Part shown: positions 26,826-35,279 of the stretch, in pieces
How the letters are laid out: each line of letters opens with the position of its first letter
How positions within the stretch are numbered: position 1 is the first letter of the stretch
NCBI GenBank assembly: GCA_016342595.1
Contig: JAEINY010000034.1
Coordinates: 1 to 37,935 of the forward strand
Reading direction: 5' to 3'
DNA: 37,935 bases
Origin: Marinilabiliaceae bacterium
Lineage (GTDB): Bacteria; Bacteroidota; Bacteroidia; Bacteroidales; Marinilabiliaceae
Translations under genes and position numbers: made by a program
Notes under the pieces: model-generated
Told to the model about the DNA's origin: nothing
What the model saw: only the letters and a program-made list of their open reading frames with translations
Databases searched by the model: none

Positions 26826-27593
26826 TTAGTCTCTTTGAATGTAATCCATAACAAGTATAAATGTTGTAACAGAAGATAGAAGCAGTGCAAATGGGAAGGT
26901 ATTCATTCCCCACCATCTTCTTTTTAATGGCTCGACGTATACCACGTCATTAGATCTTAAATAATAGTATTGCGAATCAATAATACTTTCACTGGTTAAA
27001 TCTACTAAGGTTTTAGTAGTGCGATTATCTATTTCACGTATTATTAATACGCGCTTCCTGTTTCCAAATTCCTGAATATCTCCAGCCATACCCAATGCCT
27101 GAAAAATATTGATGTGGTCACTTGAATAGTAATATCGCCCTGGCCGGTATACAAAACCAATTAAAGTGATACTTTTATTCACAAAGTTGATTTTTACGGA
27201 TGGCTGATACAAATACTCCTCTAGCTGCAATTGCATAAAATCAGCGGCCTCCTCAAGCGTATAACCCGAGATTCGTATCTTCCCAATAACCGGTAAATTC
27301 ACATTCCCCTTTTCATCTACCCGATATGAAATGATGGATAAAGCCTCCGGTGAATTAGCACTGTACATCCCTCCACGTTGTTGCTCCAGAAAGTTAGAAC
27401 CTTCCCGATCTGTACTGGCGACTTCAATATATACCTCATCAAACGGTTGAATAACCTGACGATCTTTTTGTACTTTGTGTTCTGAATCGATGAATTTGTT
27501 TTCTACATCATCCTGCAGATAAACCACATCTTTTTGTGGAACACAAGCTGTAGCGAAGAACACTACCATCAAAAGCCAAAAGGAGTTACGCAT
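26826..27593 (-). CDS. Wza-like polysaccharide export lipoprotein
   Basis: I start at the ATG at 27593 (255 residues), which yields a clean lipoprotein signal ending FFATAC with C17 as the lipidated residue. A longer frame begins upstream but adds an implausible basic leader. The mature protein has a polysaccharide export domain (about 40-130, with DEVYIEVAS and VDEKGNVNLPVIGKIRISGYTLEEA), then an SLBB domain (about 140-200, ITLIGFVYRPGRYY). A C-terminal hydrophobic segment (FPFALLLSSVTTFILV) may be the membrane-spanning helix that forms the outer-membrane pore in Wza octamers. It is the first gene of the export operon; the leader region lies between it and the terminator at 27783-27820. Confidence 0.9.
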   Translation of the reverse strand: MRNSFWLLMVVFFATACVPQKDVVYLQDDVENKFIDSEHKVQKDRQVIQPFDEVYIEVASTDREGSNFLEQQRGGMYSANSPEALSIISYRVDEKGNVNLPVIGKIRISGYTLEEAADFMQLQLEEYLYQPSVKINFVNKSITLIGFVYRPGRYYYSSDHINIFQALGMAGDIQEFGNRKRVLIIREIDNRTTKTLVDLTSESIIDSQYYYLRSNDVVYVEPLKRRWWGMNTFPFALLLSSVTTFILVMDYIQRD

Positions 27594-27782
27594 AATGTCT
27601 CTATTTCCAGGTAAACATCTTACTAATTTATAAACAATTATTAATAGTCTCTTGTTTTTTTTACAAACGATAAACGGCACATCACTAAACTGTTAATTGT
27701 TTACATGAATTTTATCTTAATTAGTATATCATCTCCAATTCCAACGACGCTGAAGGAATAGAAAGTCCCTATCTCAATTTAC

Positions 27783-27820
27783 AAAAAAAAGAGGCGTAAT
27801 CCTACGCCTCCTTCTTTTTT
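27783..27820 (-). terminator. Intrinsic terminator after the beta-helix gene
   Basis: GAGGCGTA (27791-27798) and TACGCCTC (27803-27810) form a perfect 8-bp GC-containing stem with a 4-nt loop. On the minus strand it is followed by eight U residues (A-run 27783-27790). A matching T/A-rich tract on the other side makes it potentially bidirectional. It lies 15-25 bp past the stop of the 27835-30789 gene and separates that gene from the EPS export operon. Confidence 0.87.
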
Positions 27821-27834
27821 GATAGTAAACCCAA

Positions 27835-30789
27835 TCAATGCTTTATGATGATTTTAATAAAGCCTGAGTCACCTCTACCATCTTCATATTTCAAGATATA
27901 GAGTCCGTTGGCCAAATGACCAACATAAATATTCCCCTTCAATTCGTCTTGATTAAAATGAGCAACTACCGTTCCACTCATATTTAGTAATTGAGCAGAT
28001 TTAACATTTCCTGTTACCTTTAATACTTGGTTAACCGGATTAGGAATCACTGTAATATTATCTTGTATTCCTATTTTATCCACTCCAGCTGCGATTCCAA
28101 ATTCCACATCAAGGCTAGTATTATTTTCAATATTGAGTATGGTGTAAGTAGATGTGCCATCAATTTCAAGCTGCAAGTGTACAGGTGTAGTGAGATTCAG
28201 CATAGCTGAAATTACCATGTAACCTGGATCAGGAATAATTCTAATAATACTATAACCACCTTTAAGCACCTCCTTTTCACCATCAATAATAACCGACCCT
28301 CCGCCTGTTTCACTCACTGACACGACAAAGAAAGCTGTAAAAGAAGCAGTTATCACATAATCCTTATCTACTGGAGAAATCAGATAGGGAATAGTATCAT
28401 TCAAATGAACTAAAGTATCTCCGATGGACGGAGTGCCATTCTCCATGAGAGAGGTCAGTTTAAATCCTTCATCAGGAATGATGTAAACCCTATGTTCTGC
28501 TCCGACCGGCACCTGAGTTACTCCTTCATTTAAAATAACGCCACCCGTTTCCGCAGAAGCTGTGATGATATTGTATAAGGAAAACTCAATATCCACAGAC
28601 ACATCCGCATCCACACCTAAGATCTCAAAAGTAAACGTTCCTTCATCATTGAGGGGAAATGGACCAGAAACCTCTTCATCATTAAGCCTTATAGAAGCAA
28701 TCATATACGCCTCATCCGGTGTGATGGTAAGACTCAAATCCTCTTCTGCAAATCTTCCAGGTTCTGCCAAAGGGGCCACTATACCTCCAGCCGTATTCCT
28801 TACGGTAACATCATAATAAGGTCTAAAATCAATTAATACCTCATGATTATCACTAACCCCGGTAAAGGTGTATACATATGAACCCAACTCATTCAGTAGA
28901 GTATCCACCGCCACACTATCACCATCCACCTCTAACTTGTACAATCCAAAACCAGATGCCGGATCAATGGTAACAGTATAATCCCGACCTTCGTAAGCTA
29001 TTTCATCCACGGGCAGATGAACCTCACCACCGGCATTACTGGAAATAGAAATGTCATATGTGATCAAGGAAACAAAAACGGCCTCAACAGCATAGTTTCC
29101 CTGAATATCCGCTAGTGAATAGGACCGCTCACCTATTTCCGGACCAGAAAGACTACCCATCATAGGTTCCCCATTTACGTCAAAGGAATACAGCTTAAAA
29201 TTTGCATCCGGAGTAAGTGTAATTGTGGCACTCCCACCTGGTAAAACCTTTGGATCATCTGTAATGACGACGCTTCCATTTTCCGGATCATTAGCCGATA
29301 TCGCATAGTATAATAATTCGTATGCCCCTACATCAACCGTATCCTGAACGATTCTCGCCTCGTCATCTAAATCAAAGTCACCTAAATGCAAGCCAGTAGT
29401 ATCAGGCGTACCAGCATTTATCATAGGTGATGAAATCTGCAAATCCCAATTGGCATTTAAGTTAGCATGCCATGCTGTTGAATTAGTACCTTGGCCAGGA
29501 GCAGATACTGTTGGAGCCATAAAATGAGGCCCTATAACATCTGTGCCGATGTTATTGCTACTAATAATGACATTATTCACACCTGGTATAATACCGGTAT
29601 CGGTACTATCTACAACAAGATGAGTAAAAACGCCACCAGAAGATGAAACAATATTATCACCACCACTAGGGCTTTCATTACCCCATATGACTATGTTGGT
29701 AAAGGTGGCACCTGTATTTGAATACACTCCACCACCACCATCGCTAGCCCGGTTACTAACAACCGTACAATTCACCCAGGTTCCGGTATCCGCGGCAAAA
29801 ATACCACCACCATCAACCCATGCTGTATTACTAGCCATGAGGCAATTTTTATAAGTACCACCTGAAGTAGGTACTTCACCATCCATATCACCGTATGAAT
29901 AGACTGCGCCACCTTTACTGTCCGCTTCATTAATTATGAAACGACTATTGGTTATAGTCCCACCGGTACTACATATTCCAGCTCCTGATCCTGTTGTATA
30001 ATTGTCATAAAAAAAACAGTTATTTACCTCACCCCCATCTAAATGAAGATAAATACCACCCCCAATAGCTGTCCCAAGTAGCTCGAAATCACCATCATCA
30101 CGCGCATCATTATCGGTTAATTCACAATTATTAAAAATACCACCTCGATAAGCATAGATACCCCCACCTTTATTGGCCATGTTACCATAAATCATGAGAT
30201 TATTGAAAACACCGCCTCCACGCGTCTGAATGCCAGCACCTCTGCCATCAACACCAGCACCATCCGCAATACCATCGGTAATAATCACATCACTAAGTGC
30301 TACAAAGTTATTGCTCAATCCATTTGTATAAACCACGTGATAAGCACTCTCACCATCCAAATCACCTGTAAAAACAGTAGCATTATCATGCGCAGATGGA
30401 TTGCCATTATTCCAATCATAGCCGTAATTCTCACGCTGTTCCAAACTGGTTTCAGTACCAGCAAAACCACCAATTACAGAAACACCTTCACGCATTACAA
30501 AACTTCTTTGTCTTGTATCTTCAGGTTCATCAGAAGTGTATCTGTGAGTAGGCCTATAGGTACCGCTTTCTACCCAAATCTCACCACCACCATTCACCCA
30601 CAAGGCGTTAATAGCTTCTTGTAGTTCATCCGTTGCATCATCCCAACTGCCATGGGCATTAAATGCGACAAAATCATCACCATTTGTACTTACATAGATA
30701 CGTTGTACACCTTGGCTGAATGCCAACGATACACTCATGATTGTCAAGAACATGACAATCGCTCCTCTCTTTAATGTAAAATCTTTCAT
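27835..30789 (-). CDS. Secreted beta-helix protein with five ~80-aa repeats and T9SS sorting domain
   Basis: I start at the ATG at 30789 (984 residues); ATGs at 30819 and 30798 add a non-hydrophobic leader. A signal peptide spans 1-25 (ends LAFSQ). Residues about 110-400 are a right-handed beta-helix rich in GGGIY, GGAVYS and GGGVYSNTG turns, the pattern of polymorphic or surface beta-helix proteins. SPMINAGTPDT ... VDVGAYE at about 454-491 resembles the 'choice-of-anchor Q' segment. Residues 494-899 hold five tandem divergent InlB-B-like repeats of about 80 residues (each starts near Y-x-[IV], has a GG-[ESV]-V motif, then ITPDxxF/Y-like). The C-terminal 80 residues (IPNPVNQVLKV ... GLYILKYEDG) are a T9SS type A sorting domain. 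It is likely a cell-surface adhesin or matrix protein; no catalytic motif was recognised. Confidence 0.85.
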   Translation of the reverse strand: MKDFTLKRGAIVMFLTIMSVSLAFSQGVQRIYVSTNGDDFVAFNAHGSWDDATDELQEAINALWVNGGGEIWVESGTYRPTHRYTSDEPEDTRQRSFVMREGVSVIGGFAGTETSLEQRENYGYDWNNGNPSAHDNATVFTGDLDGESAYHVVYTNGLSNNFVALSDVIITDGIADGAGVDGRGAGIQTRGGGVFNNLMIYGNMANKGGGIYAYRGGIFNNCELTDNDARDDGDFELLGTAIGGGIYLHLDGGEVNNCFFYDNYTTGSGAGICSTGGTITNSRFIINEADSKGGAVYSYGDMDGEVPTSGGTYKNCLMASNTAWVDGGGIFAADTGTWVNCTVVSNRASDGGGGVYSNTGATFTNIVIWGNESPSGGDNIVSSSGGVFTHLVVDSTDTGIIPGVNNVIISSNNIGTDVIGPHFMAPTVSAPGQGTNSTAWHANLNANWDLQISSPMINAGTPDTTGLHLGDFDLDDEARIVQDTVDVGAYELLYYAISANDPENGSVVITDDPKVLPGGSATITLTPDANFKLYSFDVNGEPMMGSLSGPEIGERSYSLADIQGNYAVEAVFVSLITYDISISSNAGGEVHLPVDEIAYEGRDYTVTIDPASGFGLYKLEVDGDSVAVDTLLNELGSYVYTFTGVSDNHEVLIDFRPYYDVTVRNTAGGIVAPLAEPGRFAEEDLSLTITPDEAYMIASIRLNDEEVSGPFPLNDEGTFTFEILGVDADVSVDIEFSLYNIITASAETGGVILNEGVTQVPVGAEHRVYIIPDEGFKLTSLMENGTPSIGDTLVHLNDTIPYLISPVDKDYVITASFTAFFVVSVSETGGGSVIIDGEKEVLKGGYSIIRIIPDPGYMVISAMLNLTTPVHLQLEIDGTSTYTILNIENNTSLDVEFGIAAGVDKIGIQDNITVIPNPVNQVLKVTGNVKSAQLLNMSGTVVAHFNQDELKGNIYVGHLANGLYILKYEDGRGDSGFIKIIIKH

Positions 30790-30877
30790 AATGTGCATTG
30801 TTTGGTTTTTTACTATCAACTATCACCAGCCAATTTACACCCTGAAAAACGCGATGGCGGAAACTTTACATTAAGCA

Positions 30878-30939
30878 ACCAATTAAATTGGTCAACTGTA
30901 CAAAAAGTTATTTGAAAATAACGCAACCCAAAATGGGTT
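30878..30939. promoter_or_regulatory. Cluster of three small palindromes upstream of the beta-helix gene
   Basis: Within 62 bp lie ACCAAT-taa-ATTGGT (30878-30892), GTTATTT-ga-AAATAAC (30907-30922) and AACCCA-aaa-TGGGTT (30925-30939). All three are perfect inverted repeats about 90-150 bp upstream of the beta-helix start. No -7 TAnnTTTG element was found beside them. Such clustering suggests regulator-binding sites, or cruciform-prone DNA; each alone is short enough to be chance in AT-rich sequence. Confidence 0.35.
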
Positions 30940-31030
30940 ACATTATTTAAACAATGATTTTCATCATGTTTGTAACTTTTCTAAAAAATACACCCTAAAG
31001 CACTATACCACTACCATTTACATAAACATA

Positions 31031-31067
31031 AAAAAAGCGATATCTAAAACTTAGATATCGCTTTTTT
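31031..31067 (-). terminator. Intrinsic terminator after the deformylase gene
   Basis: A perfect 17-bp inverted repeat (31031-31047 with 31051-31067, loop AAC) includes the core GCGATATCTAA/TTAGATATCGC flanked by runs of six A and six T. On the minus strand it ends in U6, about 20 bp after the def stop. The symmetric A/T flanks would also allow termination of plus-strand transcripts. Confidence 0.87.
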
Positions 31068-31084
31068 ATCTTTTTAAGATTAAA

Positions 31085-31639
31085 TTATTGGGCTATCTTT
31101 ATTCTGTATCCCAAATTTACCTTTCCTTTTGAAATATTATTTAACTTCCCTTTTAACAACCGCTTTCGTAAGGGATTTAAATAATCAATGAATAATTTCC
31201 CCTCAATATGATCATACTCATGCTGAATGACACGGGCAGCAAATCCTGAATATTCAACCTCATGCGGGATAAATTTTTCATCTAAATAACGCATTTTTAT
31301 TTTTGATGGACGTTTGACATCTTCATTAATAGAAGGCAAACTCAAACACCCTTCGGACATTGATACCTCTTTTCCTTCCCGCTCAATAATCTCAGCATTA
31401 ATAAATACTTTTTTAAATCCTGCCAATTCCGGAAAATCATCTTTGAGTGGATCAGCATCAATAATGAATAAGCGAATGGATTTTCCAATTTGTGGTGCAG
31501 CCAATCCAACACCATCGGCACGATACATAGTTTCAAACATATTGGCTATCACATCTGATAATTCATCATAATCAGATGTGATATCATTGGCCACTTTTCT
31601 TAATACCGGATGTCCAAATACAACAACAGGGTAAATCAT
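31085..31639 (-). CDS. def: Peptide deformylase
   Basis: The 184-residue enzyme removes the N-formyl group from nascent proteins. All three family motifs are present: GVGLAAPQ (43-50), EGCLSLP with metal-ligand C98, and HEYDH with H140 and H144 as the other ligands and E141 as the catalytic base. Length is normal for the family. It starts 2 bp after the ruvX stop, so the two form an operon, an arrangement I recall as common in Bacteroidota. Cytoplasmic. Confidence 0.97.
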   Translation of the reverse strand: MIYPVVVFGHPVLRKVANDITSDYDELSDVIANMFETMYRADGVGLAAPQIGKSIRLFIIDADPLKDDFPELAGFKKVFINAEIIEREGKEVSMSEGCLSLPSINEDVKRPSKIKMRYLDEKFIPHEVEYSGFAARVIQHEYDHIEGKLFIDYLNPLRKRLLKGKLNNISKGKVNLGYRIKIAQ

Positions 31640-31641
31640 AT

Positions 31642-32055
31642 TTATCTAATTTGCTCCATATAGGTTTGTAAAATTATGGTTGCACTAACTTTATCAACCA
31701 TTGCTTTATTTTGCCTGGCTTTTTTCTTGAGTCCACCATCAATCATGGCTTGAAAAGCAATCTTTGACGTAAAGCGCTCATCTACCCAGGTAACAGGCAA
31801 TTGTGGATACTTGTTCGTTAAGCGATTCACAAATGGCTGGATGTATTTCATAGACTCCGATTCCTCACCAGTGGTTTGTTTCGGATATCCCACCACAATC
31901 ATTTCCACCTCTTCTTGCTGCATGTATTTCTCTACAAACTCAAACAGCTCATGCGAAGGCACAGTCGTTAATCCATTTGCGATAATTTTTAACGGGTCAG
32001 TGACGGCTATTCCGCTTTTTTTTCGCCCGTAATCAATTGCCAAAATTCGTCCCAC
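31642..32055 (-). CDS. ruvX: RuvX/YqgF pre-16S rRNA nuclease (putative Holliday junction resolvase)
   Basis: The 137-residue protein of the YqgF/RuvX family has an RNase H-like fold. It opens [21 protein letters not shown] with catalytic Asp8 in AIDYG. It continues with [13 protein letters not shown] and [11 protein letters not shown] (the conserved DER-x-T-S), and ends with a [14 protein letters not shown] helix carrying the third acidic residue. The start is GTG at 32053-32055; no in-frame ATG would preserve the first strand. The family is linked to 16S rRNA 5'-end processing in E. coli, with a resolvase role suggested by fold. Confidence 0.95.
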   Translation of the reverse strand: MGRILAIDYGRKKSGIAVTDPLKIIANGLTTVPSHELFEFVEKYMQQEEVEMIVVGYPKQTTGEESESMKYIQPFVNRLTNKYPQLPVTWVDERFTSKIAFQAMIDGGLKKKARQNKAMVDKVSATIILQTYMEQIR

Positions 32056-32072
32056 TAGATATATCTTTTTGG

Positions 32073-32080
32073 CAAAGGTA
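32073..32080 (-). promoter_or_regulatory. Candidate -7 element for ruvX-def
   Basis: On the minus strand the bases read TACCTTTG, matching the Bacteroidota -7 consensus TAnnTTTG. Transcription would begin about 10 bases upstream of the ruvX GTG. No TTG was found at the expected -33 position, so support is partial. Confidence 0.35.
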
Positions 32081-32251
32081 ATATAATTCGCTCGTAGAAT
32101 AACTGATTCATGGAAGGTGTGGTAAGTTAAAAGAGAAAAGGATGAAGGTAATCGGTTTGTGTCCGAAGTCCGGTGTTCGAAATCTGATAGCTGAGCACCT
32201 AGTACTAAAGTTGGAGAACAAAAGACAGAAAGACGAAATTTTATACCCCAT

Positions 32252-32280
32252 AAAAAAGAGCCACCCTATGGGATGGCTCT
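32252..32280 (-). terminator. Intrinsic terminator after ppdK
   Basis: AGAGCCACCC (32257-32266) and GGGATGGCTCT (32270-32280) pair through a stem with one bulged base and a short loop. The minus strand continues into U6 (A-run 32252-32257). It lies about 25 bp past the ppdK stop. The rest of the 249-bp gap to ruvX (32056-32251) shows no gene. Confidence 0.8.
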
Positions 32281-32304
32281 CTAAATATATTAATCAATTT
32301 TTGA

Positions 32305-35031
32305 TTAAGCATTCTTGATAGCAGCTTGAGCAGCAGCTAAACGTGCAATAGGCACACGGAATGGAGAACAAGAAACATAGTCCATACCTACCGAGTGACA
32401 GAACTCAACAGAAGAAGGCTCACCACCGTGCTCACCACAAATACCTACTTTCAAGTCAGGACGGACAGAACGACCTTTTTGAGTTCCCATTTCCACTAAT
32501 TGACCAACACCCGTTTGATCAAGCGCCTGGAATGGATCGTTTTTCAAGATCCCTTTATTGATATAGATTGGTAAAAACTTACCGGCATCATCACGTGAGT
32601 AACCGAAAGTCATCTGCGTCAAGTCATTTGTTCCAAATGAGAAGAACTCAGCATATTCAGCAATTTCGTTAGCCGTTAAAGCTGCGCGAGGAATCTCAAT
32701 CATGGTACCTACCATGTAATCCACTTCAACACCTTTTTCAGTAAATACTTCTTTCGCTACACGACGGATGATATCTTCCTGCATCTTGAATTCCTGAACA
32801 GTACCAATTAATGGCACCATGATTTCAGGTTTAGGATCTAATCCTTTTGCTTTCAAGCTACAAGCTGCCTCAATAATGGCACGTGCCTGCATCTCAGTGA
32901 TCTCAGGATAAGTAATACCTAAGCGACATCCACGGTGACCCAACATTGGGTTGAATTCGTGCAATGAATCTACTTTGGCTTTTACTTCTTCCACAGAAAT
33001 ACCTAACTCTTTAGCCATTTCAGCCTGTGCTTCCGGCTCATTGGGAGTAAACTCATGCAATGGTGGATCGAGCAAACGGATGGTTACTCCAAACCCGTTC
33101 ATCGCTTCCAAAATTCCTTCAAAATCTTCACGTTGCATTGGTAACAATTTAGCTAAGGCATCTTTACGGCCAGCTAAATCATTTGCCAAAATCATTTCAC
33201 GTACTGTTTTAATACGATCTCCTTCGAAGAACATGTGCTCCGTACGACATAAACCAATACCCTGAGCACCAAATTCATAAGCTACCTGAGCGTCATGTGG
33301 TGAATCAGCATTCGTACGCACATACATCTTAGTGTATTTATCAGCTAAGTCCATTAACTTACCAAAGTTACCAGACAACTCAGGTGTAATGGTACCTACT
33401 TTTCCTTCGTAAACTTCACCAGTTGTACCATTCAATGACATCCAGTCACCTTCTTTGTATACTTCCCCATTGATAGTCATTGTACGTGCCTTATAATCAA
33501 CGCTTACTTCACCAGCACCCGACACACAACATTTACCCATACCACGAGCTACAACAGCCGCGTGAGAAGTCATACCACCACGAGCAGTTAAGATACCTTC
33601 AGCAGCATGCATACCACGCAAATCTTCCGGCGAAGTCTCAATACGTACCAATATTACTTTCTCTTCTTTGGCCGCCCACTCTTCAGCTTCATCAGCAAAG
33701 AAAACAATACGACCAGTTGCCGCGCCGGGAGATGCAGGTAAACCTTTTGTTAATGTTTTAGCCGATGCAATAGCCGATGCTTCGAATACAGGGTGTAATA
33801 ATTCATCTAATTTATTGGCATCCTGACGCAAAACAGCTGTTTTCTCGTCAATCATACCTTCCTGCAACATCTCAGCTGCGATGTTCACCATAGCAGCACC
33901 TGTACGCTTACCGCTACGTGTTTGCAACATCCATAATTTACCATCCTGAATGGTAAACTCAAGATCCTGCATATCTGAATAATGCTTCTCTAATTTATTC
34001 TGAGTCTCATTCAGGTCTTTATAAGCAGCAGGCATTGTTTCTTCCAGAGAAGGAAATTTAGAAACACGTACTTCTTCAGAAATATCCTGCTGAGCAGCCC
34101 ATCTTTTTGACCCTTCCAAAGTAATTTCCTGAGGCGTACGCACACCAGCTACCACATCCTCACCCTGAGCATCAATCAAATACTCACCATTGAAGATGTT
34201 TTCACCAGTTGCTGAATCACGTGTAAAGGCCACTCCTGTTGCAGAGTTTTCTCCCATGTTACCATATACCATGGCTTGAACGTTTACTGCAGTACCCCAC
34301 TCTTCCGGAATTTGCTCCAATTGACGGTACAAAATAGCACGCTCTGTATTCCATGAATCAAATACAGCACAAATAGCACCCCATAATTGATCCCATGGAT
34401 TCGTCGGGAACTCTTTGCCTGTTTTAACTTTCACCACCGTCTTGAAAAGAGCAACGATATTTTTCAAATCCTCTGCAGTAAATTCGGTATCTGAAGAATA
34501 GCCTTTAGCTTCTTTTACCAGATCCATTTCCACTTCGAAAGGATCGTGCTCACCTTTCTCTGCTTCTACACCCATTACTACGTCACCATACATCTGGATG
34601 AAACGACGGTATGAATCCCAGGCAAAACGCTCGTTTCCTGACTTCTCAGCCAAAATCTTCACCGCTTCATCGTTCATACCCAGGTTCAATACCGTATTCA
34701 TCATACCAGGCATTGAAACCCTTGCACCTGAACGAACAGAAAGCAACAATGGGAAAGCCTCACCGGTAGAGCCAAACTTAGCGTTCATTACTTTTTCAGT
34801 AGCAGTTACACCAGCCATTACTTCAGCTTTCATCAACTCGACTACCGCTTCACGACCTTTTTGGTTGTACTCAGTACAAACCTCAGTAGTGATAGTAAAT
34901 CCTGCAGGTACAGGTACCCCGATGCGGTTCATTTCTGCCAGGTTGGCACCCTTACCACCCAGTAAGTTTTTCATATCAGCCTTACCTTCAGCTTGTCCGT
35001 TACCAAAGGTATAAACGCGTTTATTGCTCAT
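32305..35031 (-). CDS. ppdK: Pyruvate, phosphate dikinase
   Basis: The 908-residue enzyme interconverts pyruvate, ATP and Pi with PEP, AMP and PPi. The N-terminal nucleotide-binding domain begins LLGGKGANLAEMNRIGVPVPAGF and holds SVRSGARVSMPGMMNTVLN. The phosphohistidine domain carries TARGGMTSHAAVVARGMGK (H490 accepts phosphate). The C-terminal TIM-barrel has GLCRTEHMFF and GICGEHGGEPSS with the catalytic Cys at about 865. The length and motif set separate it from PEP synthase. In fermentative Bacteroidota it serves PPi-linked glycolysis or gluconeogenesis. It is a single-gene unit with about 250-bp gaps on both sides and its own terminator. The gap 35032-35279 shows no gene and no clear promoter. 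Confidence 0.97.
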   Translation of the reverse strand: MSNKRVYTFGNGQAEGKADMKNLLGGKGANLAEMNRIGVPVPAGFTITTEVCTEYNQKGREAVVELMKAEVMAGVTATEKVMNAKFGSTGEAFPLLLSVRSGARVSMPGMMNTVLNLGMNDEAVKILAEKSGNERFAWDSYRRFIQMYGDVVMGVEAEKGEHDPFEVEMDLVKEAKGYSSDTEFTAEDLKNIVALFKTVVKVKTGKEFPTNPWDQLWGAICAVFDSWNTERAILYRQLEQIPEEWGTAVNVQAMVYGNMGENSATGVAFTRDSATGENIFNGEYLIDAQGEDVVAGVRTPQEITLEGSKRWAAQQDISEEVRVSKFPSLEETMPAAYKDLNETQNKLEKHYSDMQDLEFTIQDGKLWMLQTRSGKRTGAAMVNIAAEMLQEGMIDEKTAVLRQDANKLDELLHPVFEASAIASAKTLTKGLPASPGAATGRIVFFADEAEEWAAKEEKVILVRIETSPEDLRGMHAAEGILTARGGMTSHAAVVARGMGKCCVSGAGEVSVDYKARTMTINGEVYKEGDWMSLNGTTGEVYEGKVGTITPELSGNFGKLMDLADKYTKMYVRTNADSPHDAQVAYEFGAQGIGLCRTEHMFFEGDRIKTVREMILANDLAGRKDALAKLLPMQREDFEGILEAMNGFGVTIRLLDPPLHEFTPNEPEAQAEMAKELGISVEEVKAKVDSLHEFNPMLGHRGCRLGITYPEITEMQARAIIEAACSLKAKGLDPKPEIMVPLIGTVQEFKMQEDIIRRVAKEVFTEKGVEVDYMVGTMIEIPRAALTANEIAEYAEFFSFGTNDLTQMTFGYSRDDAGKFLPIYINKGILKNDPFQALDQTGVGQLVEMGTQKGRSVRPDLKVGICGEHGGEPSSVEFCHSVGMDYVSCSPFRVPIARLAAAQAAIKNA

Positions 35032-35232
35032 ACTTAAGTTTATTAAATAATAAATATTAAAACCATAACCATCAATAACTTACCTCTTATCTTTATTACA
35101 AGAAGTCGAAAAGCTTTACAAAAAAAGATCTTTTTCGCAAAGCCTCTACTTATAAGTTCCCTAAGAACTGCTGATAAATATAAAAACGAAAATGTGTCTT
35201 ACAAAAGAAAAAGTAAAAAAAGTTAAATAAAA

Positions 35233-35263
35233 AGAAAAAAAGCCAATCAACAGACCGGCTTCA
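35233..35263 (-). terminator. Strand-specific terminator after the DHODH-like gene
   Basis: In the minus-strand RNA, AAGCCGGUC pairs with GAUUGGCUU through nine pairs, two of them G-U wobbles, around a UGUU loop (stem 35040s: 35240-35248 with 35253-35261). It is followed by U7. The same bases on the plus strand would have A-C mismatches, so it works only for the minus-strand transcript. It lies about 18 bp past the stop at 35280. Confidence 0.75.
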
Positions 35264-35279
35264 GTAATTAATGAAAAAA

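Noticed and set aside
27600-27680. N-terminal extension of the Wza-like protein
   Set aside because: The upstream basic leader would bury the lipoprotein signal; the ATG at 27593 gives a correct signal peptide and lipobox.
34598-35014. Plus-strand open frame of 138 codons opposite ppdK
   Set aside because: It lies wholly antisense to a highly conserved ppdK coding region and its translation shows no family features; it arises from codon bias in ppdK.
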